The notes under the pieces: generated by a model
What the model was told of the DNA's origin: nothing
The model's input: the letters and a program-made list of their open reading frames with translations, nothing else
The model's database searches: none
NCBI GenBank assembly: GCA_905221145.1
Contig: CAJNCA010000007.1
Location: 1 to 64,000, forward strand
From: a bacterium
GTDB lineage: Bacteria; Bacillota; Bacilli; Lactobacillales; Streptococcaceae
Direction: 5' to 3'
Length of the DNA stretch: 64,000 nucleotides
Position numbers and translations under genes: made by a program
In this document: positions 1 to 8,694 of the stretch, piece by piece
How positions within the stretch are numbered: position 1 is the stretch's first letter
Layout: each line of letters begins with the position of its first letter

Positions 1-998
1 CCTGGGAAGTTGGCTCTATCCAAATAAGAAGCTGGGACGTCTACTGTGTCTTTGGTGTTTTCGGCTACGCCTTTTTGTACTTCAGCTGGAGTAGTCAAGC
101 CGTTCAAGTTAACATCCAAACCTTTAGTCGCTACGAGATTGCTCAAATCAGCCTTGCCATCCTTAGCACCGTACACTTTAATGGTTGCCTTGTAGCTTTG
201 AGTACCGTTTTGTTTCAAGAGGTCAAGAAGGTCTTTGTCAGATTTACCTTGAGTGCCAGCCAAATCTACTTCATAGAAATAGAGTCCTTTGCCTAATTTC
301 TCTACTGGTGGGAGAGCTGGGTTTTTAGCCGAACCGTTGTCTGACCATGGGGCCTTGTCAGATGCTTTCAAAATCAAACGAGTCAACATACCATCTCCGG
401 CGAAGAATTCATATGGAATGACTTGGTTAACACCGGCTGTAAATGGACCAGGGAAGTTAGCTTTGTCCAAGTAAGAAGCTGGGACATCCACTGTGTCTTT
501 AGTATTGTCGGCTACGCCTTTTTGAACTTCGGCTGGAGTGGTTGCTGGTTGAGCTTCATTTGCTTCACGGTCTTGTCCAGTAACTGCAGGAGCAGGATTT
601 GTCGCAGGTTTAACCGCATCTTCTGTTTCTTTCTTAGACTCTGGTTTTGCTTGCACTTCTTCTTTAGGTGCTACTACTTGGTCTTTAGCAGCTACATCCG
701 TTTTTTCTGGAGAGCTTGTAGTATCCAAGCTTGCTTTGGGTGCTGACTCTGCCTGTTCTGAAGGAAGAGCTGTATCGACTGCTTCTTTGAGAAGTTCTGC
801 TGGTAAGTCGCTCTTTTCACTCACCGAAGCAGCGTCTGGCACGACTTGAGCAGGGGTCGGATTGACTACATCGGCACGTACCGAACTTGGTTGCCCAACT
901 AGAACAAAGAAGCCACTGGCCACAACAACTGAGGCAACACCGACACTAAGACGGCGAATGGACCAACGAGTATATCTTTGATTTGGATTGAATTTCAT
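1..998 (-). CDS. pavB: PavB-like SSURE-repeat surface adhesin, 3' end outside the window
   Basis: Only the first 332 or so codons are present; the gene continues past base 1. It starts at the ATG at 996-998 behind AGGAG. Residues 11-42 form a YSIRK-type secretion signal (RRLSVGVASVVV) followed by a hydrophobic stretch and an Ala/Asp cleavage region. A Pro/Ala/Glu/Lys-rich linker covers roughly 43-170. Then a repeat of about 150 residues begins (VQKGVADNTKDTVDVPASYL), and a second copy starts near the window edge. DNA around 1-95 repeats around 448-542. This matches the SSURE fibronectin/plasminogen-binding repeats of pneumococcal PavB. The C-terminal sortase signal is not visible. The role in adhesion to host matrix is taken from the family. 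Confidence 0.85.
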   Translation of the reverse strand, partial: MKFNPNQRYTRWSIRRLSVGVASVVVASGFFVLVGQPSSVRADVVNPTPAQVVPDAASVSEKSDLPAELLKEAVDTALPSEQAESAPKASLDTTSSPEKTDVAAKDQVVAPKEEVQAKPESKKETEDAVKPATNPAPAVTGQDREANEAQPATTPAEVQKGVADNTKDTVDVPASYLDKANFPGPFTAGVNQVIPYEFFAGDGMLTRLILKASDKAPWSDNGSAKNPALPPVEKLGKGLYFYEVDLAGTQGKSDKDLLDLLKQNGTQSYKATIKVYGAKDGKADLSNLVATKGLDVNLNGLTTPAEVQKGVAENTKDTVDVPASYLDRANFP

Positions 999-1113
999 AG
1001 GATTCTCCTTAGAGTTTTTCTTTATTTGATGACTCTAGTATAATCTCCTAAAATTAAAAAGGATTAAGAAAAAGTTAAAATTTTTCTTAAATCCCTCTTA
1101 TAAAATACTTATA

Positions 1114-2130
1114 TTAATTAAATCCATAAACAGATTTGGTGATTTGATAGACGACATTGGAAAGTTTGCGAGCTGGCAAGACGGAGTGTTTGGTCAAACG
1201 GCTGAGCATGGTCTTACGGATAGCTTGAAAGACCTCTGGATTTTCCTGTTGAATATAGGTCCACAGCTCCCGTTTTTTGTCCAGATGCTCTGCTGTTCCA
1301 GCTCGATTGAGCAAGGCGCTAGAAATAACCGTCGTAATCTCAATGTGATTCAGCAGGTATTCTCGCATTTTGGGATGGCTTACTTTGGACAAATCAAGCT
1401 GGTCTACCAAGAGTCGATTAACCTTGAGTTGCTGGTCGATACGTTTAATCATCACCTGCTCATTGACAGACTGATCCTCACGCCCAATCAAATAACGATA
1501 GAAATCGACAGGCAGATAGTACATGGTCTTGACCTGCTGAAGGGGTGTAAAGACAAAGAGATTGTCGACATAAAAAGTATGCTCAGGCAGTTGGAACTGG
1601 CTGGCTCGCAACAAATCTGTCCGGTAAATCAGCGAGTGCATCATGATATACTGACCTTTTGAGAAATTTCCGACCTGGTCCCAGCCAAAAATCTGCTGGA
1701 CAGGCAAAACTGACTCATAACTCATACTCTTCTTACGAGACTGACCTTCCTTTTCATAGACAAAATTGGTCACAAAGGCATCTACCTCTTGACCCTCACT
1801 CTCTAGTTCTTGCAAGGTTTCCAAAATTTTCAGGTAAGCGCGAGGATCCACCCAGTCATCACTATCAACTACTTTAAAATAGCGCCCAGAAGCCTCTGCC
1901 AAGCCACGATTGACAGCTCCACCATGGCCCTTATTTTCCTGATAAATAGCTCTAACAATGTTAGGATACTTGCTAGCTAAACGCTCAGCTATTTCCTGAG
2001 TCTGGTCCTGAGACCCATCATTGATAATCAAAATCTCAACTTGCTCACCACCAATCACTAGCGACTCCACGCAGTAATGAAGATAGGCTGCGGCATTGTA
2101 GCTAGGAATGGCGATAGACAATAACTTCAT
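1114..2130 (-). CDS. Family 2 glycosyltransferase
   Basis: 338 aa. The N-terminus (LSIAIPSYNAAAYLHYCVES) is the nucleotide-binding start of a GT-A fold, IINDGSQDQT follows at about 35-45, and the metal-binding DXD-type motif is VDSDDW near residue 92. This is the usual architecture of GT2 enzymes that add a sugar from a nucleotide donor to a lipid or surface polymer. There is no membrane segment, so it probably acts at the inner face of the membrane. It is not in an obvious operon: pavB lies downstream and a BOX element plus ktrA upstream. Donor and acceptor cannot be deduced. Family confidence is high, specific function unknown. Confidence 0.85.
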   Translation of the reverse strand: MKLLSIAIPSYNAAAYLHYCVESLVIGGEQVEILIINDGSQDQTQEIAERLASKYPNIVRAIYQENKGHGGAVNRGLAEASGRYFKVVDSDDWVDPRAYLKILETLQELESEGQEVDAFVTNFVYEKEGQSRKKSMSYESVLPVQQIFGWDQVGNFSKGQYIMMHSLIYRTDLLRASQFQLPEHTFYVDNLFVFTPLQQVKTMYYLPVDFYRYLIGREDQSVNEQVMIKRIDQQLKVNRLLVDQLDLSKVSHPKMREYLLNHIEITTVISSALLNRAGTAEHLDKKRELWTYIQQENPEVFQAIRKTMLSRLTKHSVLPARKLSNVVYQITKSVYGFN

Positions 2131-2162
2131 AATCTACTCCTTTAGGGGACTGATTTTTTCTT

Positions 2163-2275
2163 ATACTCTTCGAAAATCTCTTCAAACCACGTCAGCCCTA
2201 TCTGCAACCCCAAAACAGTGTTTTGAGCAGCTTGCGGCTAGTTTCCTAGTTTGCTCTTTGATGTTCATTGAGTAT
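2163..2275. repeat. BOX element, short form lacking boxB
   Basis: 113 bp bounded by the characteristic ends ATACTCTTCGAAAATC and CATTGAGTAT. It contains the boxC hairpin around CAAAACAGTGTTTTGAGCAG but lacks the middle block with the GGCAAGGCGAC core present in longer copies in this window. It lies between the glycosyltransferase and ktrA. BOX elements are non-autonomous repeats typical of S. pneumoniae and close relatives. Confidence 0.9.
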
Positions 2276-2382
2276 TACTCTCTCTTGTCACTTCTTTTTA
2301 TTTTACCATAAAGTCCAGCTTCTGAAGGACTTTTACTAGAATACAAGGGTTTCTGACTCTATTTGCTATCTTGGACATCAAA

Positions 2383-2404
2383 AAAGAAGGGATTCCCCTC
2401 CTTA
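2383..2404 (-). terminator. Rho-independent terminator after ktrA
   Basis: On the minus strand AAGGAGGG, loop GAAT, CCCTTCTT, then a T run. The hairpin begins at the ktrA stop codon. Confidence 0.7.
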
Positions 2405-3067
2405 GGAATTTAACTCTGCCAAGTCATCTAGATACTGGTTGTTAATCACCGCCAAGATATAGGCATCTGCTTTCAAGAGATCATTAGGCCCAAACTGGAC
2501 GTCCAGTGGTGAATTTTCTTGCTCACGAAATCCTAGGACATTGAGGTTGTATTTGCCACGTAGATCCAGCTGGCTCAGGCTTTGACCTGCCCAAACACTA
2601 GGAATTTTCATCTCTACGATAGACACATTTTTGTCCAGCTGAAAGACATCAACATTGTTATGAAAGAGAATGGTCTGCGCTAGAGACTGGCCCATTTCAT
2701 ACTCAGGTGAAATCACCGAGTCAGCACCGATTTTTTCTAGCACCTTCTTAGCTGTCTGGCTTTTGACCTTGGCAATAACCCTTGGTACCCCTAGACTCTT
2801 ACAATGCATAACTGCAAGCACACTCGACTCTAGATTTTCCCCTGTTGCGACGACAACCGTATCACAGGTATCAATTCCAGCGGTTCTGAGGAGTTCCTCA
2901 TCTGTAATATCGCCCACAACTCCACGCGCCAAAACAGGCTCAAATTGATTGATGCGCTCGGCGTGGTCGTCAATGGCAATGATATTCATATCTTGCTTGG
3001 CTAGAGCCGTCAGGACACTACTCCCAAAAATCCCCAAGCCTAAAATTCCAATCGTACGATCTGACAT
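2402..3067 (-). CDS. ktrA: KtrA/TrkA-type potassium channel regulatory subunit
   Basis: 221 aa from the ATG at 3067, chosen because AAGGAAGAACG precedes it and because an upstream start would run into ktrB. It is a cytoplasmic RCK protein. An N-terminal Rossmann fold shows GILGLGIFGSSVL, with the acidic residue of VIAIDDHAERI at the end of strand 2 contacting the nucleotide ribose. A C-terminal RCK_C domain spans about residues 135-221. It gates KtrB in response to nucleotide binding. The gene follows ktrB after 13 bases and ends in a terminator, so the pair forms a KtrAB potassium uptake operon. Confidence 0.9.
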   Translation of the reverse strand: MSDRTIGILGLGIFGSSVLTALAKQDMNIIAIDDHAERINQFEPVLARGVVGDITDEELLRTAGIDTCDTVVVATGENLESSVLAVMHCKSLGVPRVIAKVKSQTAKKVLEKIGADSVISPEYEMGQSLAQTILFHNNVDVFQLDKNVSIVEMKIPSVWAGQSLSQLDLRGKYNLNVLGFREQENSPLDVQFGPNDLLKADAYILAVINNQYLDDLAELNS

Positions 3068-3080
3068 CGTTCTTCCTTTC

Positions 3081-4460
3081 TTATCCAATACTAATATCTG
3101 CTTTCATATACTGAATCAAATCTTTCTTATCCGGCTGGTAATCCGCTAGACTAACCAGCAAGGTCAAGGGACCGATACGGCCGATAAACATAAGCAACAT
3201 GACAATGCTGAGGGCTAGCTTGCCCAATTCTGGTGTCAAATTTGCCGTTACCCCAACTGTCGCAAGGGCTGAAATGGTCTCAAACATGAGGTAGATAAAT
3301 CGCGGGGTTCCTTCTGCCGTAATTCCCAGCAACATCAAGCCCAACAAGAAGGTCATCAAAAAGATAATGAAGACACTAAAGGATTTTTGGACTGTTCGGG
3401 TTTCAATGGTTCTCTGCGCAACATTGGCATGAGGCAAGCCCAGCAACTCACTACGAGCAAAGACCAACAAGACAAAGAAGGTCGTAATCTTGAGCCCCCC
3501 AGCCGTCCCTCCAGGCGCACCGCCGAGAAACATCTGTAGGATATAGATAAATAAAGTCACAGGCCGAGCTTGGGTGTAGTCAATAGAGGCAAAGCCAGCT
3601 GTTCTCATGCTGACGGTTTGGAAAAAGCTAACCAGCACTTTCTCTGGGACACTGAGATTGCCAATGGTCCCAGGATTGTGCCACTCTGTAAAGAGTGTGA
3701 ATACTGTCCCAAACAGCAAGATTCCTGCAGTTAAGAAGAGGACCAGCTTGGTATGGAAACGCAGACGACGTTTTTTCTTCTTGCCTAGCTGGGTTGCTAA
3801 GTCAAACCAGACCATAAAGCCCAGACCACCCGTGATAATCAAACCAGCAATGACCAGATTGATCAATGGATCTGTCTGGAAATTCACTAAACTGCTACTG
3901 CCGAAATTATCAAAACCAGCATTACAAAAGGCTGAAATGGCTAAAAAGATAGAGGTAAAAATGCCCCGTCCCCAGCCGAACTCAGGAATAAAACGGAAAC
4001 TAAGTAGAAAGGCACCCAAGCCCTCTACAAGAAAAGTCGTCAAAAAGATGGACCGCATAAAGGCCTTCAGTGACCGAGTCTCTCCGTAACTAAAGCTCTC
4101 CTGAATAGTTTCACGACTGCGAAGACTGAGCTTTTGCTTCCCCTGAATATAAAAGACCCCGATAAAGGTCATGAGCCCCAGACCACCAATCTGTATCAAG
4201 AGCATACAAATCAACTGGCCCCAAACATTATAGGTAGTAGCCACCGGTTGCGTAAAAAGTCCCGTCACACAGACCATAGAAACCGTCGTAAAAAGATGGT
4301 CAAAATAAGTAGCCTGCGAACCACTTGCCTGGACAAGAGGCAGACTCAAAAGGAGAGAACCTATAAAAATAACTCCAGCGAAACTCAAAAAAATCCGACG
4401 AGCTGGCGAAAGTCCGCCAAAGACCCTTTCAAGTTTTTTCACAAATAATTTGAATAACAT
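3081..4460 (-). CDS. ktrB: KtrB/TrkH-type potassium transporter subunit
   Basis: 459 aa integral membrane protein with the multiple M1-P-M2 units of the Trk/Ktr/HKT family. Pore-loop glycines are visible, for example TVSMVCVTGLF near residue 82, AISAFCNAGFDNF near 178 and TVSMRTAGFASID near 285, each offering a selectivity-filter glycine. It forms the ion-conducting subunit with KtrA. No Shine-Dalgarno sequence precedes the ATG; instead an extended -10 lies six bases upstream, so the mRNA may be leaderless. It is 33 bases downstream of the phosphorylase gene, co-directional, but seems to have its own promoter. Confidence 0.9.
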   Translation of the reverse strand: MLFKLFVKKLERVFGGLSPARRIFLSFAGVIFIGSLLLSLPLVQASGSQATYFDHLFTTVSMVCVTGLFTQPVATTYNVWGQLICMLLIQIGGLGLMTFIGVFYIQGKQKLSLRSRETIQESFSYGETRSLKAFMRSIFLTTFLVEGLGAFLLSFRFIPEFGWGRGIFTSIFLAISAFCNAGFDNFGSSSLVNFQTDPLINLVIAGLIITGGLGFMVWFDLATQLGKKKKRRLRFHTKLVLFLTAGILLFGTVFTLFTEWHNPGTIGNLSVPEKVLVSFFQTVSMRTAGFASIDYTQARPVTLFIYILQMFLGGAPGGTAGGLKITTFFVLLVFARSELLGLPHANVAQRTIETRTVQKSFSVFIIFLMTFLLGLMLLGITAEGTPRFIYLMFETISALATVGVTANLTPELGKLALSIVMLLMFIGRIGPLTLLVSLADYQPDKKDLIQYMKADISIG

Positions 4461-4466
4461 ACATCC

Positions 4467-4477
4467 ATTGTACCATA
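4467..4477 (-). promoter_or_regulatory. Extended -10 promoter directly abutting ktrB
   Basis: On the minus strand TATGGTACAAT ends six bases before the ktrB ATG, giving a predicted start of transcription at or next to the start codon. No convincing -35 was seen. Confidence 0.5.
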
Positions 4478-4493
4478 AAAAGAAGGAGAGTAG

Positions 4494-5258
4494 CTAGATC
4501 TGAGAGGCTATCTCAAGGCATAGTTCCAAGGCCTTTTCAAAAGCCTCTGAACCCCAGTCACGACTATCGTACTGGTCCAAGTCTGCTAGAGAATCCGCTG
4601 TAAACAACAACTCTCCCCAGAAGACACCACGCAGTTGAGCTACTGCCGCAAGTGTAGCACACTCCATCTCCACAACAGCACAGCCTTCCTCCTTGCGATA
4701 AGCTACCTTTTCAGCCGTTTCTCGGTAAAAGCCATCTGTAGACCAGGTCATGACTTCTTCATAGGGAATCCCTCTGGCTTCCAAAACTTGCTCAATGGCA
4801 ACAATAGCCTCTGGCTGAATTTCCATATAACGAGAAGGTGCTACATAATGGTAGCTAGCTCCCTCATCTCGTAGAGCCCGAACAGGAACTAGAAAGGCAT
4901 TCTCCTCTATATCAGCCAGCACACCACAGGTTCCGGTTGAAATAATCTGCTCCACACCATAGCCAATCAACCAATCCATAAACTGGGCTGCTGGAGCGGA
5001 ACCGACAGGAGCCTGGGCCATACAAATTTCCTCGCCCTTGTAGTTGATGACATAGACTGGATAGGTCTTGGTGGCAGAAACGAATTCGCCGACACAGTCC
5101 GCCCCTACTTCCCTCGCATAACGGTCAATCTCCTCACCTAAAAATGCATAGACACACTTCTTGGGCAAGTGCAAGTCCAGCCCCTCGTGATTAGGCATGA
5201 TGACCGCCTGAGGATTATCATCAAACTCTAAAATGGGAATCGCATGTTTCTGAATCAT
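4494..5258 (-). CDS. Nucleoside phosphorylase (Pnp/Udp family)
   Basis: 254 aa cytosolic protein with the phosphorylase superfamily pattern: IISTGTCGVL near residue 110 (phosphate and sugar binding loop), a late VVEMECATLAAVAQLRG segment with the ribose-binding Met-Glu pair, and FTADSLADLD providing the base-contacting Asp. Such enzymes cleave purine or uridine nucleosides with phosphate for salvage. Specificity cannot be read from the sequence, although the length and Glu-Met-Glu context are nearest to uridine phosphorylase-like enzymes. An AGGAGG-like site precedes the ATG. It is transcribed toward ktrB. Confidence 0.8.
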   Translation of the reverse strand: MIQKHAIPILEFDDNPQAVIMPNHEGLDLHLPKKCVYAFLGEEIDRYAREVGADCVGEFVSATKTYPVYVINYKGEEICMAQAPVGSAPAAQFMDWLIGYGVEQIISTGTCGVLADIEENAFLVPVRALRDEGASYHYVAPSRYMEIQPEAIVAIEQVLEARGIPYEEVMTWSTDGFYRETAEKVAYRKEEGCAVVEMECATLAAVAQLRGVFWGELLFTADSLADLDQYDSRDWGSEAFEKALELCLEIASQI

Positions 5259-5396
5259 AGCCCACCTCCTCTAATTTTGTACTATTGTATCAAAAGCTGA
5301 CGGAGTGTCAAGGAGGAGACTGATGAACTGAGGAACTTTTGGTCTCTTTTTGCATATTGCTAACAGGCTAGCTTCATGATATGATAGAAGCATTTT

Positions 5397-5509
5397 ATAC
5401 TCTTCGAAAATCTCTTCAAACCGCGTCAACTCTATCTGCAACCTCAAAACAGTGTTTTGAGCAGCCTGTGGCTAGTTTCCTAGTTTGCTCTTTGATTTTC
5501 ATTGAGTAT
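5397..5509. repeat. BOX element, short form
   Basis: 113 bp, ends ATACTCTTCGAAAATC and CATTGAGTAT, the same short type as the copy at 2163. It occupies part of the 378-base gap between the phosphorylase and the lipoprotein gene. The rest of that gap holds a terminator at its left end in transcription terms and nothing else that I recognise. Confidence 0.9.
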
Positions 5510-5597
5510 AAGTAAACGAAAACGGGTGACTGAACAATTTAGCTTTGAAAGCCACAATTACAAAATCACTTGTAAAATATGAATCTTTCACCCATAT

Positions 5598-5635
5598 AAA
5601 AAGATAGCAATTCTAATCGAATGCTATCCTTTTTT
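5598..5635 (-). terminator. Terminator after the carbohydrate-binding lipoprotein gene
   Basis: Minus strand GGATAGCATTC, five-base loop, GAATTGCTATC, then five Ts. It starts two bases after the stop codon. The A-rich opposite flank could make it bidirectional. Confidence 0.8.
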
Positions 5636-5637
5636 GT

Positions 5638-6888
5638 TTATCCTCGTTTATATGGGGCTGGACCGTCAGGACCACCATTTCCTTGAGGTCCCACACCAGG
5701 TCCACCTCCTCCAGGCATAGAATTCACAATATCAGTTTGTTTTTCGCCATTGAGATAGATGTCTCCACCTGTATAGGTCGCAGTTCCATCAAAGTCAAAG
5801 CCTGATTGACCAATCATTTTAATGGTTCCACCTGTGACCGTGATATTCCCGTTTGAGTCAATCGGATCTGTGTCCCCTTGACCGACTTCTACAGTTAGAT
5901 TACCACCTGTCATGGTAAAGTAAATATCGCTTTGCTGAGCATTTTTATTAGCTGCATTGACCCCATCATCTGTCGCATAGACATTGATATCACCACCATT
6001 AATCGTAATGCCTTTCCCTTCAATTCCTTCTGTGGAATTCTTGACGGTGTAAGTACCGCTATCAATCACTAGGTTACCAGAAGCGTGAATACCGTCATCT
6101 CCTGCTGTGACTGTTATGGTATTGTTAGACAAATACATATTGCCGACAGTCATATCGTCATCATTGTCAACTTTGACACCATCTTCCTTGGCATCGATGG
6201 TCATGGTCGTACCAGTGATATTGAGTTCATCATTGACATTAAAGGCATCGCCAACTGCTGTGATGTTATAGGTTCCACCCGTGATGTGGAGGGTGTCGTT
6301 GGCCTTGATTCCGTTGTTCTTCTTGCCATCGACAGTAAGGGTACCTGAGCCATTGATGGTCAAATCCACCTTAGAAAAGAGAGCTGCATTTGCCTTGTCA
6401 TCACTATTAGAGCTTGAGTCAGAGAGACTGTTGGTAGTTCCCTCCACCAGAGTCAGGTAGACATGACCGGCTGATGTCGCTGAAATTGCTGCATTGGTAT
6501 TGGTCATGGTCGCACCTTTTAGGACTAGGTGAACATCTGCAGACTTATCTGCCTCGACCTTGATCTGCACTCCGTCAGACTGACCTGAAATCACATAAGT
6601 TCCGGATTTTGTAATGGTCACTGTTGAGCCAGAGACTGTCACCCCATCTCCAGAGACCTTCGCAGACGAGTCAGATAGCTCAATCTTAGAAGCTGTACTT
6701 TCATCATAAGAAGTGTCGTAGTCCTTTTCTGTAAAATAAGAAGATTGACTGTTTTTAGTTGAAGTTGTGATAGCAGTGGTATCTGCCGCTGCAGTTGTTC
6801 TTGACTTGGTCGTTGACTGCCCACAAGCTGCCAACAAGGTCAGAGCTGTTAAACTGGTTAAGATTAGAGTCCATTTTTTTGATTTCAT
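5638..6888 (-). CDS. Carbohydrate-binding-domain lipoprotein (Cthe_2159-like beta-helix)
   Basis: 416 aa. The N-terminus has a lipoprotein signal with lipobox LAAC at about residues 18-21, followed by a Ser/Thr-rich spacer. The body is made of short Gly/Asp/Asn-rich repeats such as KEDGVKVDNDDD, GDDGIHASGN and TDDGVNAANKN, typical of a right-handed parallel beta-helix that binds calcium and polysaccharide. The tail is Pro/Gly-rich. It is predicted to be anchored on the outer face of the membrane. The ligand is unknown. The upstream region carries three CTGAA boxes at 11-bp period, suggesting control by a response regulator. Confidence 0.75.
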   Translation of the reverse strand: MKSKKWTLILTSLTALTLLAACGQSTTKSRTTAAADTTAITTSTKNSQSSYFTEKDYDTSYDESTASKIELSDSSAKVSGDGVTVSGSTVTITKSGTYVISGQSDGVQIKVEADKSADVHLVLKGATMTNTNAAISATSAGHVYLTLVEGTTNSLSDSSSNSDDKANAALFSKVDLTINGSGTLTVDGKKNNGIKANDTLHITGGTYNITAVGDAFNVNDELNITGTTMTIDAKEDGVKVDNDDDMTVGNMYLSNNTITVTAGDDGIHASGNLVIDSGTYTVKNSTEGIEGKGITINGGDINVYATDDGVNAANKNAQQSDIYFTMTGGNLTVEVGQGDTDPIDSNGNITVTGGTIKMIGQSGFDFDGTATYTGGDIYLNGEKQTDIVNSMPGGGGPGVGPQGNGGPDGPAPYKRG

Positions 6889-6937
6889 AGCTTTTTCCCC
6901 TCCTTCATTTAGCTTAACCTTATCTTACAGGGGAAGT

Positions 6938-6964
6938 CTGAAAGAAATCTGAACTTTTTCTGAA
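6938..6964 (-). promoter_or_regulatory. Three direct repeats with 11-bp period, possible response-regulator site
   Basis: CTGAA (TTCAG on the minus strand) occurs at 6938-6942, 6949-6953 and 6960-6964, exactly 11 bp apart, about 50-76 bases upstream of the lipoprotein start. One-helical-turn spacing of short direct repeats is typical of OmpR/PhoB-family binding sites. The regulator is not identified. Confidence 0.45.
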
Positions 6965-7106
6965 AGTTTTCTTAAGCTCAGTTTCAGTTAAGCTTGGCTT
7001 AATCATTTGATAAAGAACTACTGGAAATAATTTTTAACTAGTATCCACTAGTGTGATACCTCCATAATCAAGAGGCTACAGAAAAGAGAGCTTCTGAGAT
7101 GAAACT

Positions 7107-7140
7107 TACAAAAAAGAAACAACCTCCGCTGTTCCTTTTT
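7107..7140 (-). terminator. Terminator after the acetyltransferase gene
   Basis: Minus strand AAAGGAACA, loop, TGTTTCTTTTTT, four bases after the stop codon. Confidence 0.65.
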
Positions 7141-7144
7141 ACTT

Positions 7145-7702
7145 CTATTTCACAGGTATCTCCTTAATCACGCGCGCAGGATTGCCAGCTAGGACAACAT
7201 TGTCGCCAAAGGACTTGGTAATCACGGACCCTGCTCCTGCAACGACATTATTTCCCAGTGTCACTCCAGGAAGGACAATGACGCCACCACCAGCCCAGAA
7301 ATTATCTCCGATAGTGATAGGCTTTCCGTACTCAATACCTGAATTTCGCTCCTGCGGATCTAGTGGATGGAGGGGAGTCAAGAACTGACAGTTGGGACCG
7401 ATCATAGCATTGTCCCCGATACGAATGGGGCAGATGTCCAGCATGGTCAAGTTCCAGTTAGAGTAAAAATTTTCCCCTAGATGGATATTGACACCGTAGT
7501 CCACCATCAAGCGTGTGTTGATATAAAGATTTTTTCCGGTTGAGCCAAACCAAGTCTTGATGATTTCGGCTCCTTTTAAGGGATCTTCTTCCTTGTTAAA
7601 GGCAGCCTGTTTTTGGCGAGAAGCTTGAGCTAAGGCTCTCAGTTCTGGGTCTGATGGACGGTAAAACTCGCCTGCTATCATTTTCTGGTATTCGCTAGTC
7701 AT
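7145..7702 (-). CDS. Hexapeptide-repeat sugar O-acetyltransferase (Maa/LacA type)
   Basis: 185 aa from the ATG at 7702, which has AAGGAG in front; the longer frame lacks a ribosome site. The N-terminal Maa domain (MIAGEFYRPSDPELRALAQ) is followed by left-handed beta-helix hexapeptide repeats (IRIGDNAMIGPNCQF, ITIGDNFWAGGGVIVLPGV). HPLDPQERNSG around residues 115-125 supplies the catalytic His. Enzymes of this family move acetyl from acetyl-CoA to maltose, galactosides or similar sugars in the cytosol. The acceptor is not determinable. It is the likely equivalent of the pneumococcal gene annotated as galactoside acetyltransferase in this neighbourhood. Confidence 0.85.
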   Translation of the reverse strand: MTSEYQKMIAGEFYRPSDPELRALAQASRQKQAAFNKEEDPLKGAEIIKTWFGSTGKNLYINTRLMVDYGVNIHLGENFYSNWNLTMLDICPIRIGDNAMIGPNCQFLTPLHPLDPQERNSGIEYGKPITIGDNFWAGGGVIVLPGVTLGNNVVAGAGSVITKSFGDNVVLAGNPARVIKEIPVK

Positions 7703-7796
7703 AGTATTTTTCTCCTTATTCCCTACTATCATATCAATTTTCGACATATCTGACTAGGATAAGGAGCACTTTCCACAATTGATGCTCTGATTGTCA

Positions 7797-8654
7797 TCAT
7801 ATCCTGTCTAAGCGAACACGAGTCACAATTCCATCTGGGTCTGTAATTTCCAGCTGGCTAGATGTCAACCACTTGATTGGTGCATCAACTTCTTGTGCTC
7901 GCTGCGCAATCGTTAATAGTTCTTCTTTACTTGCAACTTCGATGACATAGTAGGCCAAACCTGGCAAGCCTTGCTTACGCGGAGCCAGACCTTTTCCTCC
8001 CCATTCGTTGACTGCCAAATGATGATGGTAGTCCCCAGCTGCAATCCAACTAGCACTAGGTACACTGAATTTATCCTCTAGCCCTAACACATTTTGATAA
8101 AACTGGCTGGACTTTCGACTATCCTTGACGGACAGGTGGATATGCCCCATTCTCGTACCTTCTGCTAGGATAAAAGGCTCTACTCTTTCCCCCAACTCAT
8201 AGATATCCTGCGCCGCAAGGGCCTCTGTCACCCCGATAATACGTCCATCTTCTCGAATATCCCATGTTGCAACGGGCTTGTCTCGATAGAGTTCAATGCC
8301 ATTCCCCTCCAAATCTTCCAAGTAAAGGGCCTCACTGTAACCGTGATCTGCACCGCCGACAAGAGGAATCTGTAAATCTGTCAGATGTTTTAAGACATCC
8401 GCCAAAGCTTTGCGTGTCGGCAAGAGAATAGCCAGATGGTAAAGGCCATAATGTTCCCTTACTTCACCGCTCTCTTGTGCTTGAATCAAGTGTACCAAGG
8501 CTTTTCCACCAAGTCCCAGAATAGCCTCTGTCTCAGTCTGAGATAAGATTTCTAAACCAATAATCTGCTGATAAAAGGTTATTTGACTTGCCAAGTCCTT
8601 CACATTTAAAACTGCCTCGGCTAAATAAATGTGGCTCTGGTATTCATAGGTCAT
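7797..8654 (-). CDS. Two-domain VOC (glyoxalase / extradiol dioxygenase-like) protein
   Basis: 285 aa from the ATG at 8654, with AAAGGAGGA upstream; the open frame extends further but has a promoter and operator inside it. Two vicinal-oxygen-chelate domains are visible: residues about 8-125 (EAVLNVKDLASQITFYQQII, with HL and IELYRDK) and about 160-285 (MGHIHLSVKDSRKSSQFYQ, HHHLAVNEW). The family includes CatE/MhqO-like enzymes that handle catechols or quinones and glyoxalase relatives. Metal ligands are suggested by His in MGHIHL and the terminal Glu in QLEITDPDG. Substrate unknown. The palindromic operator suggests derepression by a small molecule. Confidence 0.8.
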   Translation of the reverse strand: MTYEYQSHIYLAEAVLNVKDLASQITFYQQIIGLEILSQTETEAILGLGGKALVHLIQAQESGEVREHYGLYHLAILLPTRKALADVLKHLTDLQIPLVGGADHGYSEALYLEDLEGNGIELYRDKPVATWDIREDGRIIGVTEALAAQDIYELGERVEPFILAEGTRMGHIHLSVKDSRKSSQFYQNVLGLEDKFSVPSASWIAAGDYHHHLAVNEWGGKGLAPRKQGLPGLAYYVIEVASKEELLTIAQRAQEVDAPIKWLTSSQLEITDPDGIVTRVRLDRI

Positions 8655-8670
8655 AAACGATCCTCCTTTT

Positions 8671-8693
8671 GTTGTAATTATAATAATTACAAC
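8671..8693. promoter_or_regulatory. Perfect 11-bp palindromic operator upstream of the VOC gene
   Basis: GTTGTAATTAT, a central A, then ATAATTACAAC. It lies just downstream of the -10 and directly upstream of the ribosome-binding site, where a bound repressor would block transcription. The arrangement suits a MarR- or TetR-type regulator, none of which is encoded nearby. Confidence 0.7.
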
Positions 8694-8694
8694 T

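Noticed and set aside
1050..1085. CiaR site (TTTAAG-N5-TTTAAG) upstream of pavB
   Set aside because: Only TTTAAG-N5-TTTTAA is present, two mismatches in an AT-rich stretch.
2163..2275. RUP element
   Set aside because: The end sequences and the GGCAAGGCGAC core in longer copies identify these repeats as BOX elements.
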